This document shows, one piece after another, positions 9,501-17,653 of a stretch of DNA of 64,000 nt; the stretch's first letter is position 1; each line of letters opens with the position of its first letter. Position numbers and translations under genes: made by a program. This DNA is from Lachnospiraceae bacterium MD308. Lineage in GTDB: Bacteria > Bacillota > Clostridia > Lachnospirales > Lachnospiraceae. The DNA is taken from assembly GCA_000403475.2 (NCBI GenBank), contig KE159798.1:196960-260959 (forward strand), in the 5' to 3' direction. The notes under the pieces were generated by a model. It did no database searches, was not told where the DNA came from, and saw only the letters and a list, made by a program, of their open reading frames with translations.

Positions 9501-11757
9501 TAATCCCAATATAGTTCTTCCAGACAGGGGAGCAGATGGAAAAGCAATTACAGCCCTTGGAGATGCTGATACAGGTAGTTGCGGGCTGTTTGGAAGTGTT
9601 GAGTATAAATTGGAAAGCGTGTATTTTCCGGAAAGCCTGGAAAGGATAGGGAATAACGCGTTCAGAGATTGTGGGCTGGAAAGTATTCGTTTTCCTAAAA
9701 CATTAACTGCAATTGGAGAATATGCTTTTGCAAAGAATAATTTGACAAAAATTATCCTTCCGGATCATGTAACAGAAGTTGGAACAGGAGCATTTTCATT
9801 AAATAGCAATTTAGAGAGAGTGAAGATATCTAAGGGTATGACGACGATTCCGGTATCATTTGCTGAAAATTCCGGAACGGCAGACGGAAAGATTTTGGAA
9901 TTGGTAATCTATGAAGGAATTACTTCCGTTGGAGATAATGCCTTTAAAGGAAGCAGATTGAGCAATATCGAGTTGCCGGCGTCAGTAAAAACGATTGGCA
10001 GTTATGCTTTTGCACAGGTACAAGGAAAGGGAATTCCTGTAAAGATTGTACTTTCAGAAGGGCTTGAGGCCATTCGTGAATGTGCGTTTGAATATGCAGG
10101 AGTCATAGAATTAAATCTACCGTCAACTCTCACAGCGTTAGATAACGATGCATTCAAAGATTGCGTGAGCGGAGGAAAGGTTAAATTATATACCTCGAAT
10201 CCGGAACATGTGGCAAAGTTCAATACGTCGAAATATCATGAAGTAGTATTTAAGTATTTGCTTGGGAGCGGATGGTCTGAGGATGATTTTACATATAATG
10301 GAACTGCGGTTACCGGCTGGTCGGAGAAAGGAAATAAGACAAGGCTTGAGAATAAGAAGCTTAAGATTCCTGACCGCAATCCTGAAACCGGAGAAGTGAT
10401 TACTGAGATTGGGGAAAGCGCATTTAAAATACCGGATGATGAAGTAAATCAGTTAAAAGACAGTGTGGAATCACCGAATGGTATGACAGAAGTTGTGATT
10501 CCGGAGACTGTAACAAAGATTGGGGAGAAGGCATTTGAATATAACAGCCTTGAAAATGTTGATTTTCCGAAAACTCTCAAAGAGATTGGAGGATCTTCAT
10601 TCCATGGTAATAAGCTTAAGGAGGCAATCATTCCGGGTGGCGTATCTTCCATCGGAAGCGGTGCATTCTCTGAGAATAATATTACAAAGATTGTATTTCC
10701 TCCAAATTTAACAAAGCTGGAAGCAGGAGTATTCTCTATGAATATTCGTCTGGAGCAGATCAATCTTCCGGAACGGCTGACGGAGATTGGGGCTATGGCT
10801 TTTGCCGGGGCGCGGCTTACCAGCCTTACAATACCGAAGTCCGTGAGCAAGATTGGAAGAAAAGCGTTCCATTTACATCATTTAAAGGAACTGACTATTC
10901 CAGGCAATGTCAAAGAAATCGGTGAATCTGCATTTGAAGGAACATTCAAGGCAATAACACTTGAAAAGCTTGTTTTAGAAGAAGGCGTAGAAACGATTGG
11001 CGACAGGGCGTTCAAAGAAGGATATTTAAAGAGCGTGAATATTCCCAATTCCTTAAAATCTTTGGCGTCCAATGCATTTGAAAACAACAGTGGAACAAAT
11101 AATGACCATATCGTTGTATGCTATACAAAGAATAAAGAACACCTTAAATGGCCAAAGGCAAGCACCTACAGAATTGTCTTGAAAGAGGATGAAGGTGTTA
11201 CACCGCCGCCTGTTGTGCCGCAGCCACAGAAAGTCCGCGTGAACAAGATTAAGCTGACGGGTATATCAAAGAAAATCGCAGCCGGTAAAAAGATAACCTT
11301 GAAAGCGACCGTGTATCCTGCCAATGCGAGCAACAAAAAAGTTACGTGGAAATCTAGTAATACAAAGGTTGCCACAGTAAGCAGCAAGGGTGTTGTGACC
11401 ATGAAGAAGAAGTCTGGCGGCAAGAAAGTTAAGATTACTGCCATAGCTGCAGACGGAAGCGGCGTGAAAGCAACTTATATGATTACCGCTATGAAAGGTG
11501 TTGTAAAAAAAGTAACCATTTCCGGCAAAAAGACCGTAAAGGCCGGAAAGAGTCTCAAATTAAAAGCCAAAGTCACAGCTTCCAGGAAAGCGAATAAGAA
11601 AGTAACCTGGACAAGCAGTAATACCAAATATGCCAAAGTATCTGCATCCGGCAAAGTAAAGACATACAAGGCAGGAAAAGGCAAGAAAGTTAAGATTACT
11701 GTGAAAGCGACAGACGGAAGCGGGAAGAAAAAGACTGTGACAATTAAGATAAAATAG
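6541..11757 (+). CDS. Giant secreted BspA-type leucine-rich-repeat protein with Big_2 tail
   Basis: A 1738-residue exported protein. ATG at 6541 is preceded by AGAGGAGG, so the open frame upstream of it is not used. It has a signal peptide at about 1-25, a Glu-rich acidic stretch at about 30-110, then five tandem modules. Each module opens with a W-x-x-x-D-F-T/V-like motif and T-G-L/W-S-x-x-G and continues with LRR_5 repeats carrying A-F-x-x-N and L-P-x-x-V-x-x-I-G signatures. After about residue 1560 a P-P-P-V-V-P-Q-P linker leads to two lysine-rich Big_2 repeats. No sortase motif is present. The last 110 residues match the partial gene at 1-351. The module repeats make recombination between paralogues likely. 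Likely a cell-surface adhesin; function inferred from family. Confidence 0.85.
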   Translation: MKMKKCFSIFLAVLLSLSLSLPIYANDIPQTVETSENREIPETEKEERLPEENQEELTDLENREIESEIKETEAGPETEFEAEAEAESKLELETEDGEAAKSEEKIDEKSIKGKNVRLDDEWTAEDFTYTTLTQTLNGCDYTRQFQIKGPAIAGFSESGEEKLKWNKDLVIPSVNDKGEMLVGVAARAFKEKGIESVEFPEGMMVDYDDTVTHVVTRRGNFIIDTEAFAKNKLTSVNLPEGVIAVMSAAFRSNQLKKVSLPHTIWWIENSSFAYNELTTVGFPKTCDFQVQIHAFAFSENQIRTVRLPDYTEVVQKHAFILNPGVEACPADAPEDEKTKGGIVYMYTDNAKLANMERIHHIGRSAESQHSWHQKLVVGSRPVEEGEWSIDDFTVDGTTITGLSESGIKKRKLNKELILPDKNKAGQYITELADTGSITGLFTTEEEKFTGVVLPVAIERIGNRAFMESGLTGNIKFPSTLKEVGLAAFQNNSLTSVVLPDSVTTLGGGAFGTNPKLNTVVLSKNLKEIAPGAFGSSDKSHWMENLTQLVIPEGITKIGNNAFAGNNIKKIEIPSTVTEIGEYAFSTKNYLKDECTVILPEGLKSIGKMAFRNKVIKEVELPSTVNGLSPDTFLKEYSDGSPAPVTTVYINKAQYKDKSNFPSSDYHVYKIKADPNDTEWDEFDFTYATWKDAQVSEAELTMYSVKDPANKVVLEPYLVTGLSELGALKMEKNKDMVIPKEDPDGKAVTGIAPGAFDDSGDEKKYGIESVKFPENVKAPHDSSTKSRDSALTERGDFIICSNAFSGNQLTMLKLPEGVIRIGEKAFEGNQIISVTVPQTTWWISDRAFAVNRIVSVDLPQDSDFKMNIGSESFAGNKIRAVQLPNRIERVEVDAFKDNSGMEEVDSSAPGEWKDSGVVHMYAAPGTEAEDYIGHIGNTGDNQSYIQKLITDSPMPDELKPWGLDDFVFSADGGMVTGLSDRGKVKMVSNPNIVLPDRGADGKAITALGDADTGSCGLFGSVEYKLESVYFPESLERIGNNAFRDCGLESIRFPKTLTAIGEYAFAKNNLTKIILPDHVTEVGTGAFSLNSNLERVKISKGMTTIPVSFAENSGTADGKILELVIYEGITSVGDNAFKGSRLSNIELPASVKTIGSYAFAQVQGKGIPVKIVLSEGLEAIRECAFEYAGVIELNLPSTLTALDNDAFKDCVSGGKVKLYTSNPEHVAKFNTSKYHEVVFKYLLGSGWSEDDFTYNGTAVTGWSEKGNKTRLENKKLKIPDRNPETGEVITEIGESAFKIPDDEVNQLKDSVESPNGMTEVVIPETVTKIGEKAFEYNSLENVDFPKTLKEIGGSSFHGNKLKEAIIPGGVSSIGSGAFSENNITKIVFPPNLTKLEAGVFSMNIRLEQINLPERLTEIGAMAFAGARLTSLTIPKSVSKIGRKAFHLHHLKELTIPGNVKEIGESAFEGTFKAITLEKLVLEEGVETIGDRAFKEGYLKSVNIPNSLKSLASNAFENNSGTNNDHIVVCYTKNKEHLKWPKASTYRIVLKEDEGVTPPPVVPQPQKVRVNKIKLTGISKKIAAGKKITLKATVYPANASNKKVTWKSSNTKVATVSSKGVVTMKKKSGGKKVKITAIAADGSGVKATYMITAMKGVVKKVTISGKKTVKAGKSLKLKAKVTASRKANKKVTWTSSNTKYAKVSASGKVKTYKAGKGKKVKITVKATDGSGKKKTVTIKIK

Positions 11758-11769
11758 CGGCATTAAAAT

Positions 11770-11814
11770 ACAGCGGGGAGGTGTGGGCCTCCTCGCTGTT
11801 CTGTTCAAAAGCAT
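11770..11814 (+). terminator. Rho-independent terminator
   Basis: ACAGCGGGGAGG pairs with CCTCCTCGCTGT around a short loop, followed by a T-containing tail, 12 bases after the giant surface-protein gene. Confidence 0.8.
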
Positions 11815-11884
11815 TTATGTGTGAATTATGGTTTAATCTGCCAAATCCGTCAATCTGCGGATAAGAAATAATTATAAAAGATGC

Positions 11885-11913
11885 TTGTTTATTTTTGGGG
11901 AAAATGCTACAAT
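11885..11913 (+). promoter_or_regulatory. Predicted sigma-A promoter of the M64 peptidase gene
   Basis: TTGTTT (11885-11890) and TACAAT (11908-11913) are 17 bases apart, giving a leader of about 60 bases before the ATG at 11982, which has AAGGAGG upstream. Confidence 0.55.
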
Positions 11914-11981
11914 ACGAATTGTAAAGAGCATAATTTTTTGTTAAAAATTATGCAAAATTATCTATATAAGGAGGGTTACAT

Positions 11982-12179
11982 ATGAAGAAAAGTAACAGAA
12001 AACGGTTTGGCACATTTTTCTTGTCATTGCTTCTTATTTTCTGTTTATGTGCAGCACCGGTTCAGAGTGCAGTAGTACATGCAGAAGAAGTCGTTGATGT
12101 TGAAGAGAATGTTGAACAACCAAAAGACGAAACAGCAGAACCCCAAAATATAGCGGGGGGGGGGTATTCTGTCTTCTGA
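11982..12179 (+). CDS. 5' reading frame (signal peptide and linker) of the frame-interrupted M64 peptidase gene
   Basis: This 65-codon frame begins at an ATG behind AAGGAGG and encodes a clear signal peptide (K-K-S-N-R-K-R, long hydrophobic core, cleavage near V-H-A) and an acidic linker. It runs into a G10 tract (12155-12164) and stops 12 bases after it. The next frame, open from 12154 through the tract and on to 15153, carries the same kind of acidic E/P/Q-rich linker and then the peptidase. Removing one G joins the two frames into one protein of 1056 residues. With G10 as read here only the short secreted stub would be made. A sequencing error in the homopolymer is the alternative. Confidence 0.8.
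   Translation: MKKSNRKRFGTFFLSLLLIFCLCAAPVQSAVVHAEEVVDVEENVEQPKDETAEPQNIAGGGYSVF
12155..12164 (+). repeat. G10 homopolymer within coding sequence (candidate phase-variation switch)
   Basis: Ten consecutive G separate the signal-peptide frame from the catalytic frame of the M64 peptidase. Both frames are open on either side and encode the same kind of disordered linker. Nine G (or twelve) restores the frame; ten gives a stop codon at 12177-12179. Confidence 0.75.
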
Positions 12180-15153
12180 GGAAAACGGCGTAAACAATCC
12201 GGCGATTCAGACAGAGGAACCCACACAGCCTCAGACAGAGGAAGCGAAACCGGATGCAGAGCCGGTGATGGAGACAAAGAATGCTTCAGAACCAGAGCCG
12301 ATTGCAGACGTTCCGGAAGGTGATTCGAATTCCGTGACAGATGACGAGGCTGTACCGGCAGATGCACCAAGGCTGGTTTATGGAAGCCAGGAGTTATCAG
12401 ATGATGATGCATTTGTCCTTCTGATGTTTGGTGATGGATTTACAAAGGACGAGCAGGAAAAGTTCTATACGGAATCCAAGAGAATAGCAGATTATGTAAT
12501 GGAGACATCCCCCTGGGATGAATTTAAAGATGTAGTGAAGATTTATGCAAAGGGCGTTATTTCTAATGAGTCCGGAGCAAAGGCTGATAAAGCAAAGAAT
12601 CAGGAAGAAGCGGATAAAGATACGCGTGATACGTATTTTAAGACGTCATTTTGGTCCGGTGGTATGCAGAGACTTCTTACCATTGGCAATGATGGTGCTG
12701 CTAAGATTAAGGCATTGAAGGAGAAATTCCTTCCGAAATCGGATTTCGAGGTTGTTATTGTCAATTCTGAGACATACGGCGGCAGCGGCGGTACGTACTG
12801 TCTGGCATCACTTAACAATGAATCATTAGAGATGATGCTTCACGAACTGGGACATACGATTGCGAATCTTGCAGACGAGTATTTTGCCGGAGCAAGCTAT
12901 GCGCGTGAGTATGCGAATATGACGGCTGAAAAAGATCCGGAAAAAGTAAAGTGGAAAAGATTCATCGGAAAGAATGGCGTAGGGGTCTACGAATATGATA
13001 ACGGAGGCGATGGATGGTATCGTCCGCATCAGAATTGTAAGATGCGTTTCCTGGGTCAGCAGTATGCATTCTGCGAGATATGTAAGGAAGAATTGAGAAG
13101 AGCTTTCTGTAAAGGCTCTACAGTGACGAAGCTGTTTTTCCAGACATACGCAGATATCCTTTATGAGACGGCTGAAGGAAAAGATATGAGTGAGTACTTC
13201 ATCGTAAGAAAGGGTAGCAGCGAGGCGACATGTGATACCTTAAAGGATAAGCTTCATCTTACATATAAGTATGTTAAGGATGCTGAGGGTAATCCTGTGG
13301 AGAGTAATACTGTAGAGGGTATACCATCAAAGGCAGGCACATATACGATTGAGGCTGTGTTTGACGGCAATGAGACATATGGTGCATGTACAGCGACCGC
13401 GGAGTATACGATTGAGCTTCCGGATTTGATTACATTAGGTGTAGAGAGCAAGGTGTATGACGGAGAGCCGGCTGCACTTGATGTAAAAGTTGATTATGAT
13501 AAAGAATATGAAGTGAAATATCACTATACAGGAACAGTCCCATATGCTGCAGAGATTACTTATGATTATAACAGTGACGAGGCTCCGATTAAGCCGGGGC
13601 GCTATACTGTGGAAGTATCGGCATATGATAAAGCGAGTAAGAAAAAGATCAGCAGGAAATCCAAAGACTTTGAGATTACGTTCAAGTCTACACATGTGAC
13701 GGATAATAATACCAGTGAATATCCCGGTGCACAGACATATTACAATAATAAGTCAATCGTGTTCACAGGAGAAGGATTTACCGCTGATGAGCAGGATAAA
13801 TTTGAAAAGAAAGCGGCAGAGTATATCAAATACTTTAGAAATACAGAGCCGTACAAAGAGGCGGATATTTATTTCAACTACAGTACAGTTGAAGCGGTAT
13901 CTGACGAATCAGGAATCGGAAAGCAGGCGAAGAAGACTTATTTTGAGCTTACTTATGATGATAATGGAAAGATTGTTCTTCCGGAAGATGGCGGGAAGGC
14001 AGTCCAGGGGGCAATGTATATTGGAAACAATGTGATTACCTCATATTATAAAGCAGCGATTGTTATTGTAAATGATGACAATGTTAAAAAAGGAGCAACA
14101 TTTACGAATAAACGGTTTACCGTATTCGCAGGAATGGACGAGAGCGGGATGGAGTTTGCTGCGAATGAGCTGCTCAACTACTTCAATGGAGATGAAGAAG
14201 GATACAGAGCAGTTACAAAAGAGCAGAAAGATACGCAGAGAACACAGTTCTTAAAGGCTCTTTACTATACATGGTACGGAACGGATTATGCACCGATTCT
14301 TTCACGTGCATATGATGAGAAGTTTGTAGAGAACGGCAAACCGGTAGACCTTGCTCCGCATTTCCACACATACGTTTTGGGAAAAGAAGTGGCAGTAAAA
14401 TATGTCATTACCTACTATGCAGATAATGGCGGGAAACCGGGAGGAAAATTAAGCAGTGCGCCTTCGAAAGCAGGGACGTATCATGCGAAGGCAGAGTTAG
14501 ATATGGGCGGAAAGAGCAGCCTTCCTGTTGAACTTGACGGGAAAACGTACAATCTCCCACAGGCGAGATGCTGGACAGTATTCACAATTCAGCCCAGCCA
14601 GATAACTCCGCCAACTTCGGCAGTGAGCCAGCCTAAGACACTTACACTTTCAAAGACCAGCTATACGTATGACGGAAAGGTGAAAAAACCATCTGTGACA
14701 GTAAAGGATACGGAAGGAAAGGTTATTCCGGCATCCAAGTATACGGTTACATATGCGAAGGGAAGAAAGAATGTCGGTGTTTATTCTGTAAAAGTAACAT
14801 TTAAAGGCGAGTATAAGGGCACGCTTTCCGGAAGCTTTAAGATTAAACCGAAGTCTACTTCGGTGAAGTCGGTTAAGGGTGGCAAGAAGAGTATGACTGT
14901 CAAGTGGAAGAAACAGACAAAACAGACGACAGGATACCAGATTCAGTATTCCACAAAGAAAAAGTTCACGAGCGGAATAAAGACAGCTACAATCAAAAAG
15001 AATAAAACCACATCGAAGAAAATTACAAAATTAAATAAAAATAAGAAATACTATGTAAGGATACGTACTTACAAAACCGTCAAAGTGAATGGGAAATCGA
15101 TAAAGATTTACTCTTCATGGTCGAAGGTAAAAAGTGCGAAAACCAGGAAATAG
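12166..15153 (+). CDS. M64 (IgA-protease family) metallopeptidase, catalytic and accessory domains; frame shifted from its signal peptide
   Basis: The main frame lacks its own signal peptide; the first ATG inside it is at 12265. After an E/P/Q-rich linker comes an M64 domain with the zinc motif HELGH (bases 12841-12855) followed by N-L-A-D-E-Y, as in the family of the Clostridium ramosum IgA protease. Ig/MBG-like domains follow (about 13200-13690). A second domain at about 13690-14310 resembles the M64 fold (F-x-G-E-G-F-T-A-D-E-Q-D-K-F) but has A-N-E-L-L-N-Y where HELGH is expected, so it looks inactive. Another Ig-like domain and a fibronectin type III-like lysine-rich domain end the protein. 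The substrate is not shown by the sequence; IgA cleavage is a family-based guess. Confidence 0.8.
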   Translation: MLSSEENGVNNPAIQTEEPTQPQTEEAKPDAEPVMETKNASEPEPIADVPEGDSNSVTDDEAVPADAPRLVYGSQELSDDDAFVLLMFGDGFTKDEQEKFYTESKRIADYVMETSPWDEFKDVVKIYAKGVISNESGAKADKAKNQEEADKDTRDTYFKTSFWSGGMQRLLTIGNDGAAKIKALKEKFLPKSDFEVVIVNSETYGGSGGTYCLASLNNESLEMMLHELGHTIANLADEYFAGASYAREYANMTAEKDPEKVKWKRFIGKNGVGVYEYDNGGDGWYRPHQNCKMRFLGQQYAFCEICKEELRRAFCKGSTVTKLFFQTYADILYETAEGKDMSEYFIVRKGSSEATCDTLKDKLHLTYKYVKDAEGNPVESNTVEGIPSKAGTYTIEAVFDGNETYGACTATAEYTIELPDLITLGVESKVYDGEPAALDVKVDYDKEYEVKYHYTGTVPYAAEITYDYNSDEAPIKPGRYTVEVSAYDKASKKKISRKSKDFEITFKSTHVTDNNTSEYPGAQTYYNNKSIVFTGEGFTADEQDKFEKKAAEYIKYFRNTEPYKEADIYFNYSTVEAVSDESGIGKQAKKTYFELTYDDNGKIVLPEDGGKAVQGAMYIGNNVITSYYKAAIVIVNDDNVKKGATFTNKRFTVFAGMDESGMEFAANELLNYFNGDEEGYRAVTKEQKDTQRTQFLKALYYTWYGTDYAPILSRAYDEKFVENGKPVDLAPHFHTYVLGKEVAVKYVITYYADNGGKPGGKLSSAPSKAGTYHAKAELDMGGKSSLPVELDGKTYNLPQARCWTVFTIQPSQITPPTSAVSQPKTLTLSKTSYTYDGKVKKPSVTVKDTEGKVIPASKYTVTYAKGRKNVGVYSVKVTFKGEYKGTLSGSFKIKPKSTSVKSVKGGKKSMTVKWKKQTKQTTGYQIQYSTKKKFTSGIKTATIKKNKTTSKKITKLNKNKKYYVRIRTYKTVKVNGKSIKIYSSWSKVKSAKTRK

Positions 15154-15175
15154 AAACATATTTCGTTTCATAAGC

Positions 15176-15210
15176 AGAGGCAGAGATTTTAATATCTCTG
15201 CCTCTTTAGT
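15176..15210 (+). terminator. Rho-independent terminator
   Basis: AGAGGCAGAGAT (15176-15187) pairs perfectly with ATCTCTGCCTCT (15193-15204), followed by a T-rich tail. It ends the peptidase transcript and isolates the polysaccharide operon. Confidence 0.88.
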
Positions 15211-15249
15211 TTCGGGTAATAGAGGTATAGTTATGGATTATATTTTTTA

Positions 15250-15269
15250 CCCCCCCCCTGTAGTATAAT
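15250..15269 (+). promoter_or_regulatory. C9 homopolymer adjoining a TATAAT box upstream of the polysaccharide operon
   Basis: Nine C (15250-15258) lie five bases before a perfect TATAAT (15264-15269), where the spacer of a sigma-A promoter would be. No good -35 hexamer is seen at 16-18 bases upstream (the sequence there is T-rich), so either an activator is needed or the present tract length puts the promoter in a weak phase. The start codon at 15343 is about 70 bases downstream. Confidence 0.5.
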
Positions 15270-15342
15270 TATAAAAAGTGTATTTTTAGTGGTTTTATGA
15301 CCTGAAATAGACTAGATTGCAGTGGCGTTAAGGAGGCTAATT

Positions 15343-16179
15343 ATGCATAAGCGAAAAATATTCCTGGGGGTAGTTCTAATTGTTGTGTTGGTTTTCTGCG
15401 GAAGATATCTGCTTTCGGATGAGATGGAGACAAACTTTTACCATCTGTATTCCTCTAAAGTAAAAGGCACTCAAAATACCCGTGTCGTAGTTTTGGCAGA
15501 TTTGCATAATCGGGAATTTGGTTCGGGCAATAAGAATCTTGTAGATCAGATCAAAGCGCTGTCCCCGGACTTGATTGCGATTGCCGGAGATATGGTTAAT
15601 GCGGATGACGACAATCTGGGCATCATCCTGAGCCTGTGTGAGAAGCTGGCAGAGATTGCGCCTGTTTATTACAGCCCCGGCAATCATGAAAGCCATCTGC
15701 TCTATGAAAAAAATATTCCTCTTGAAGAAAAGCTTAATGAGAAAGGCGTCCATGTATTGGTGAACCGGGCTGAGTCCGTGGAAATTCACAAGACACATTT
15801 CCTGGTTGGAGGATTGACTACAGCCCCGGAGGGGTATCTTGAGTACGGCGAGGAATTTATAAAGGAATATGAAAAAAGCGATGAATTTAAGCTGTTAATT
15901 TCCCATTACCCTGGGCTTTATTATGAGGCTTTGGCAGATACTAAGATTGACCTTGGCATATGCGGGCACTATCACGGCGGCGTAGTCCGCATACCTGGAA
16001 TTGGCGGCTTATATCATGGGGATACAGGATTTTTACCCAAATACAGCGGTGGAATGTACGACTTGTCATCCGGCACAATCTTTGTTTCCAGAGGGTTGGG
16101 AGGACACAGCGGATTTCCAAGGGTTAACAACCGGCCTGAGCTGGCTGTCATAGATATCAATACTCGAAAAGAGAAATAA
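15343..16179 (+). CDS. Membrane-anchored calcineurin-like metallophosphoesterase
   Basis: A 278-residue protein. ATG at 15343 has AAGGAGG six bases upstream, so the GTG at 15322 is not used. One N-terminal membrane segment (about residues 7-26) precedes a calcineurin-like phosphoesterase domain with the full set of metal motifs: A-D-L-H, G-D-M, G-N-H-E, the single H of I-S-H-Y, and G-H-Y-H-G. The domain would face outside the cell. Relatives (YkuE type) act on phospho-lipids or wall intermediates; the substrate here is unknown. It is the first gene after the C9 promoter region and stops 16 bases before the Wzz-like gene, so it may belong to the polysaccharide operon. Confidence 0.82.
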   Translation: MHKRKIFLGVVLIVVLVFCGRYLLSDEMETNFYHLYSSKVKGTQNTRVVVLADLHNREFGSGNKNLVDQIKALSPDLIAIAGDMVNADDDNLGIILSLCEKLAEIAPVYYSPGNHESHLLYEKNIPLEEKLNEKGVHVLVNRAESVEIHKTHFLVGGLTTAPEGYLEYGEEFIKEYEKSDEFKLLISHYPGLYYEALADTKIDLGICGHYHGGVVRIPGIGGLYHGDTGFLPKYSGGMYDLSSGTIFVSRGLGGHSGFPRVNNRPELAVIDINTRKEK

Positions 16180-16195
16180 AGGAGTGAAAGAAGTT

Positions 16196-17653
16196 ATGGT
16201 TTTGTTAAGTGTAATTGAGCCGGTTTTAATATTGTGTACGCTCTGTCTGTACATAATTTTAATCTGGCGTATTTTCAAGGTGAAATCAAAGCTACAGATT
16301 TCCGAATTGAAAAACGGACTCGGAAAACTACCTAAAAAGAGGAAGATTGCCATAGCGGGATTGGCGTTTTTTCTGATTTGTTTTGCAGGAAGGCTTTTGA
16401 CAGAGCTCTGGTCGCCGAGTATGCTGATGGCTTTCAATTATGAAGAAGCATCGAAAGGGCAGAATCCCAATGGTACTCGGTTTAATGAATCGGATATCCT
16501 TTCTGATGAAATCCTTAAAAAAGTGATTGAGCGGGGGGATTTGAAAATCAGCGTTGAGAAGTTATCTGATTTGCTGACGCTGTCAACGCCTCTGGATTCA
16601 CAAAAGTTGGATGTTTCTAAAGAGTCTGATATGAAGATTTCCACGGAATACTGGATTCAATGTTCACCCCGTGTATCTATGTACCGGACCAATCCGCAGA
16701 CTGTGCTGAATTTCCTGGTTGATGTGTACCGGGAGAATTTTACGCTGAACTATGCAGAGAATGACAGCGTGCTGGATTTGTCTTTTGACGGCTTAGAAGG
16801 AATGGAGTATCTGGATGTAAAGGATTATCTGCAGATGCAGGCAACCAAACTTAAAGATTATCTCCCCGGAAACAGTAACGAAAGCAGCAGTTACCGTGAG
16901 GAGGGAAGTGAGGAGACTTTCGCCTCCCTTTATGAAAAGATTCAGAATTTTATTGATGTGGAGTTAGAACGTTACGGAGCGTTTGTTTTGGAAAACGGGC
17001 TTTCTTCGAACAGAGATACTTATCAGTCCCGGATGCAGTATGCCAACCATATATTAGAGACATCACGCAAAAAGGACATGGCTGCTCATGATGTGCGTAT
17101 AGAGGCAATTGACAGCTACAATGCGTATATGACCCGTTTTGTACTTATTCCTACTTATGATGAGGAACAGGAATTTTACATGTCCAGGACGAAGGTCGGA
17201 GTGGATTATTTTGCGGACGAGGCGACGGAATTTTTAGAATCTGCTACAGAGACGGTGGAGAAGATGGAGCGCAATACATATGCTTCCGCACAGATTGGAA
17301 AAAATAATCCTACTGCACAGATCCATAAGCAGGCAAATGAGCAGATTGAGTCTCTGAAAGCAGAGCTTCTTAATCTGGCTGACCAGAGCAGAGAGCTTTG
17401 TGATACATATATCGAAGAGAAGCGTGACGGCTACATGCAGGTGAGCTTTACTTCACCGTCAGTTCCAGGTATCGCAATCCGTTGTCTGCTGCGTACACTT
17501 CTTTTTGTTGCTGCGATTGGCGGACTCGCATTGTTGAATCCATTCTACCGTGAGCGCGGCCAAAGCCGTACAGGTGGATTGAAGGCTGTTATGAAAGAAA
17601 AAAAGAGAAAAAATAAAAAAACAGAGGAAGGCGCGCGTCATGAAAGAACTTGA
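16196..17653 (+). CDS. Wzz-like polysaccharide co-polymerase / membrane protein
   Basis: A 485-residue protein with two N-terminal hydrophobic segments (about 3-25 and 47-66), a large extracytoplasmic, partly coiled-coil region, and a C-terminal membrane segment (about 430-450) followed by a very basic tail. The sequence just after the second membrane segment (F-N-Y-E-E-A, then N-P-N-G-T-R-F) is like the start of Wzz chain-length determinant domains, and the membrane-loop-membrane topology fits. ATG at 16196 is preferred over GTG at 16184, which overlaps the AAAGGAG. Its last 14 bases overlap the next, also Wzz-like gene, suggesting the two proteins work together. Function inferred from topology and context. 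Confidence 0.6.
   Translation: MVLLSVIEPVLILCTLCLYIILIWRIFKVKSKLQISELKNGLGKLPKKRKIAIAGLAFFLICFAGRLLTELWSPSMLMAFNYEEASKGQNPNGTRFNESDILSDEILKKVIERGDLKISVEKLSDLLTLSTPLDSQKLDVSKESDMKISTEYWIQCSPRVSMYRTNPQTVLNFLVDVYRENFTLNYAENDSVLDLSFDGLEGMEYLDVKDYLQMQATKLKDYLPGNSNESSSYREEGSEETFASLYEKIQNFIDVELERYGAFVLENGLSSNRDTYQSRMQYANHILETSRKKDMAAHDVRIEAIDSYNAYMTRFVLIPTYDEEQEFYMSRTKVGVDYFADEATEFLESATETVEKMERNTYASAQIGKNNPTAQIHKQANEQIESLKAELLNLADQSRELCDTYIEEKRDGYMQVSFTSPSVPGIAIRCLLRTLLFVAAIGGLALLNPFYRERGQSRTGGLKAVMKEKKRKNKKTEEGARHERT

Noticed and set aside
6541-11757. Possible CRISPR-like or tandem DNA repeats in the giant surface gene
   Set aside because: The repetition is protein-level LRR_5 modules with diverged DNA, not equal repeats with spacers.
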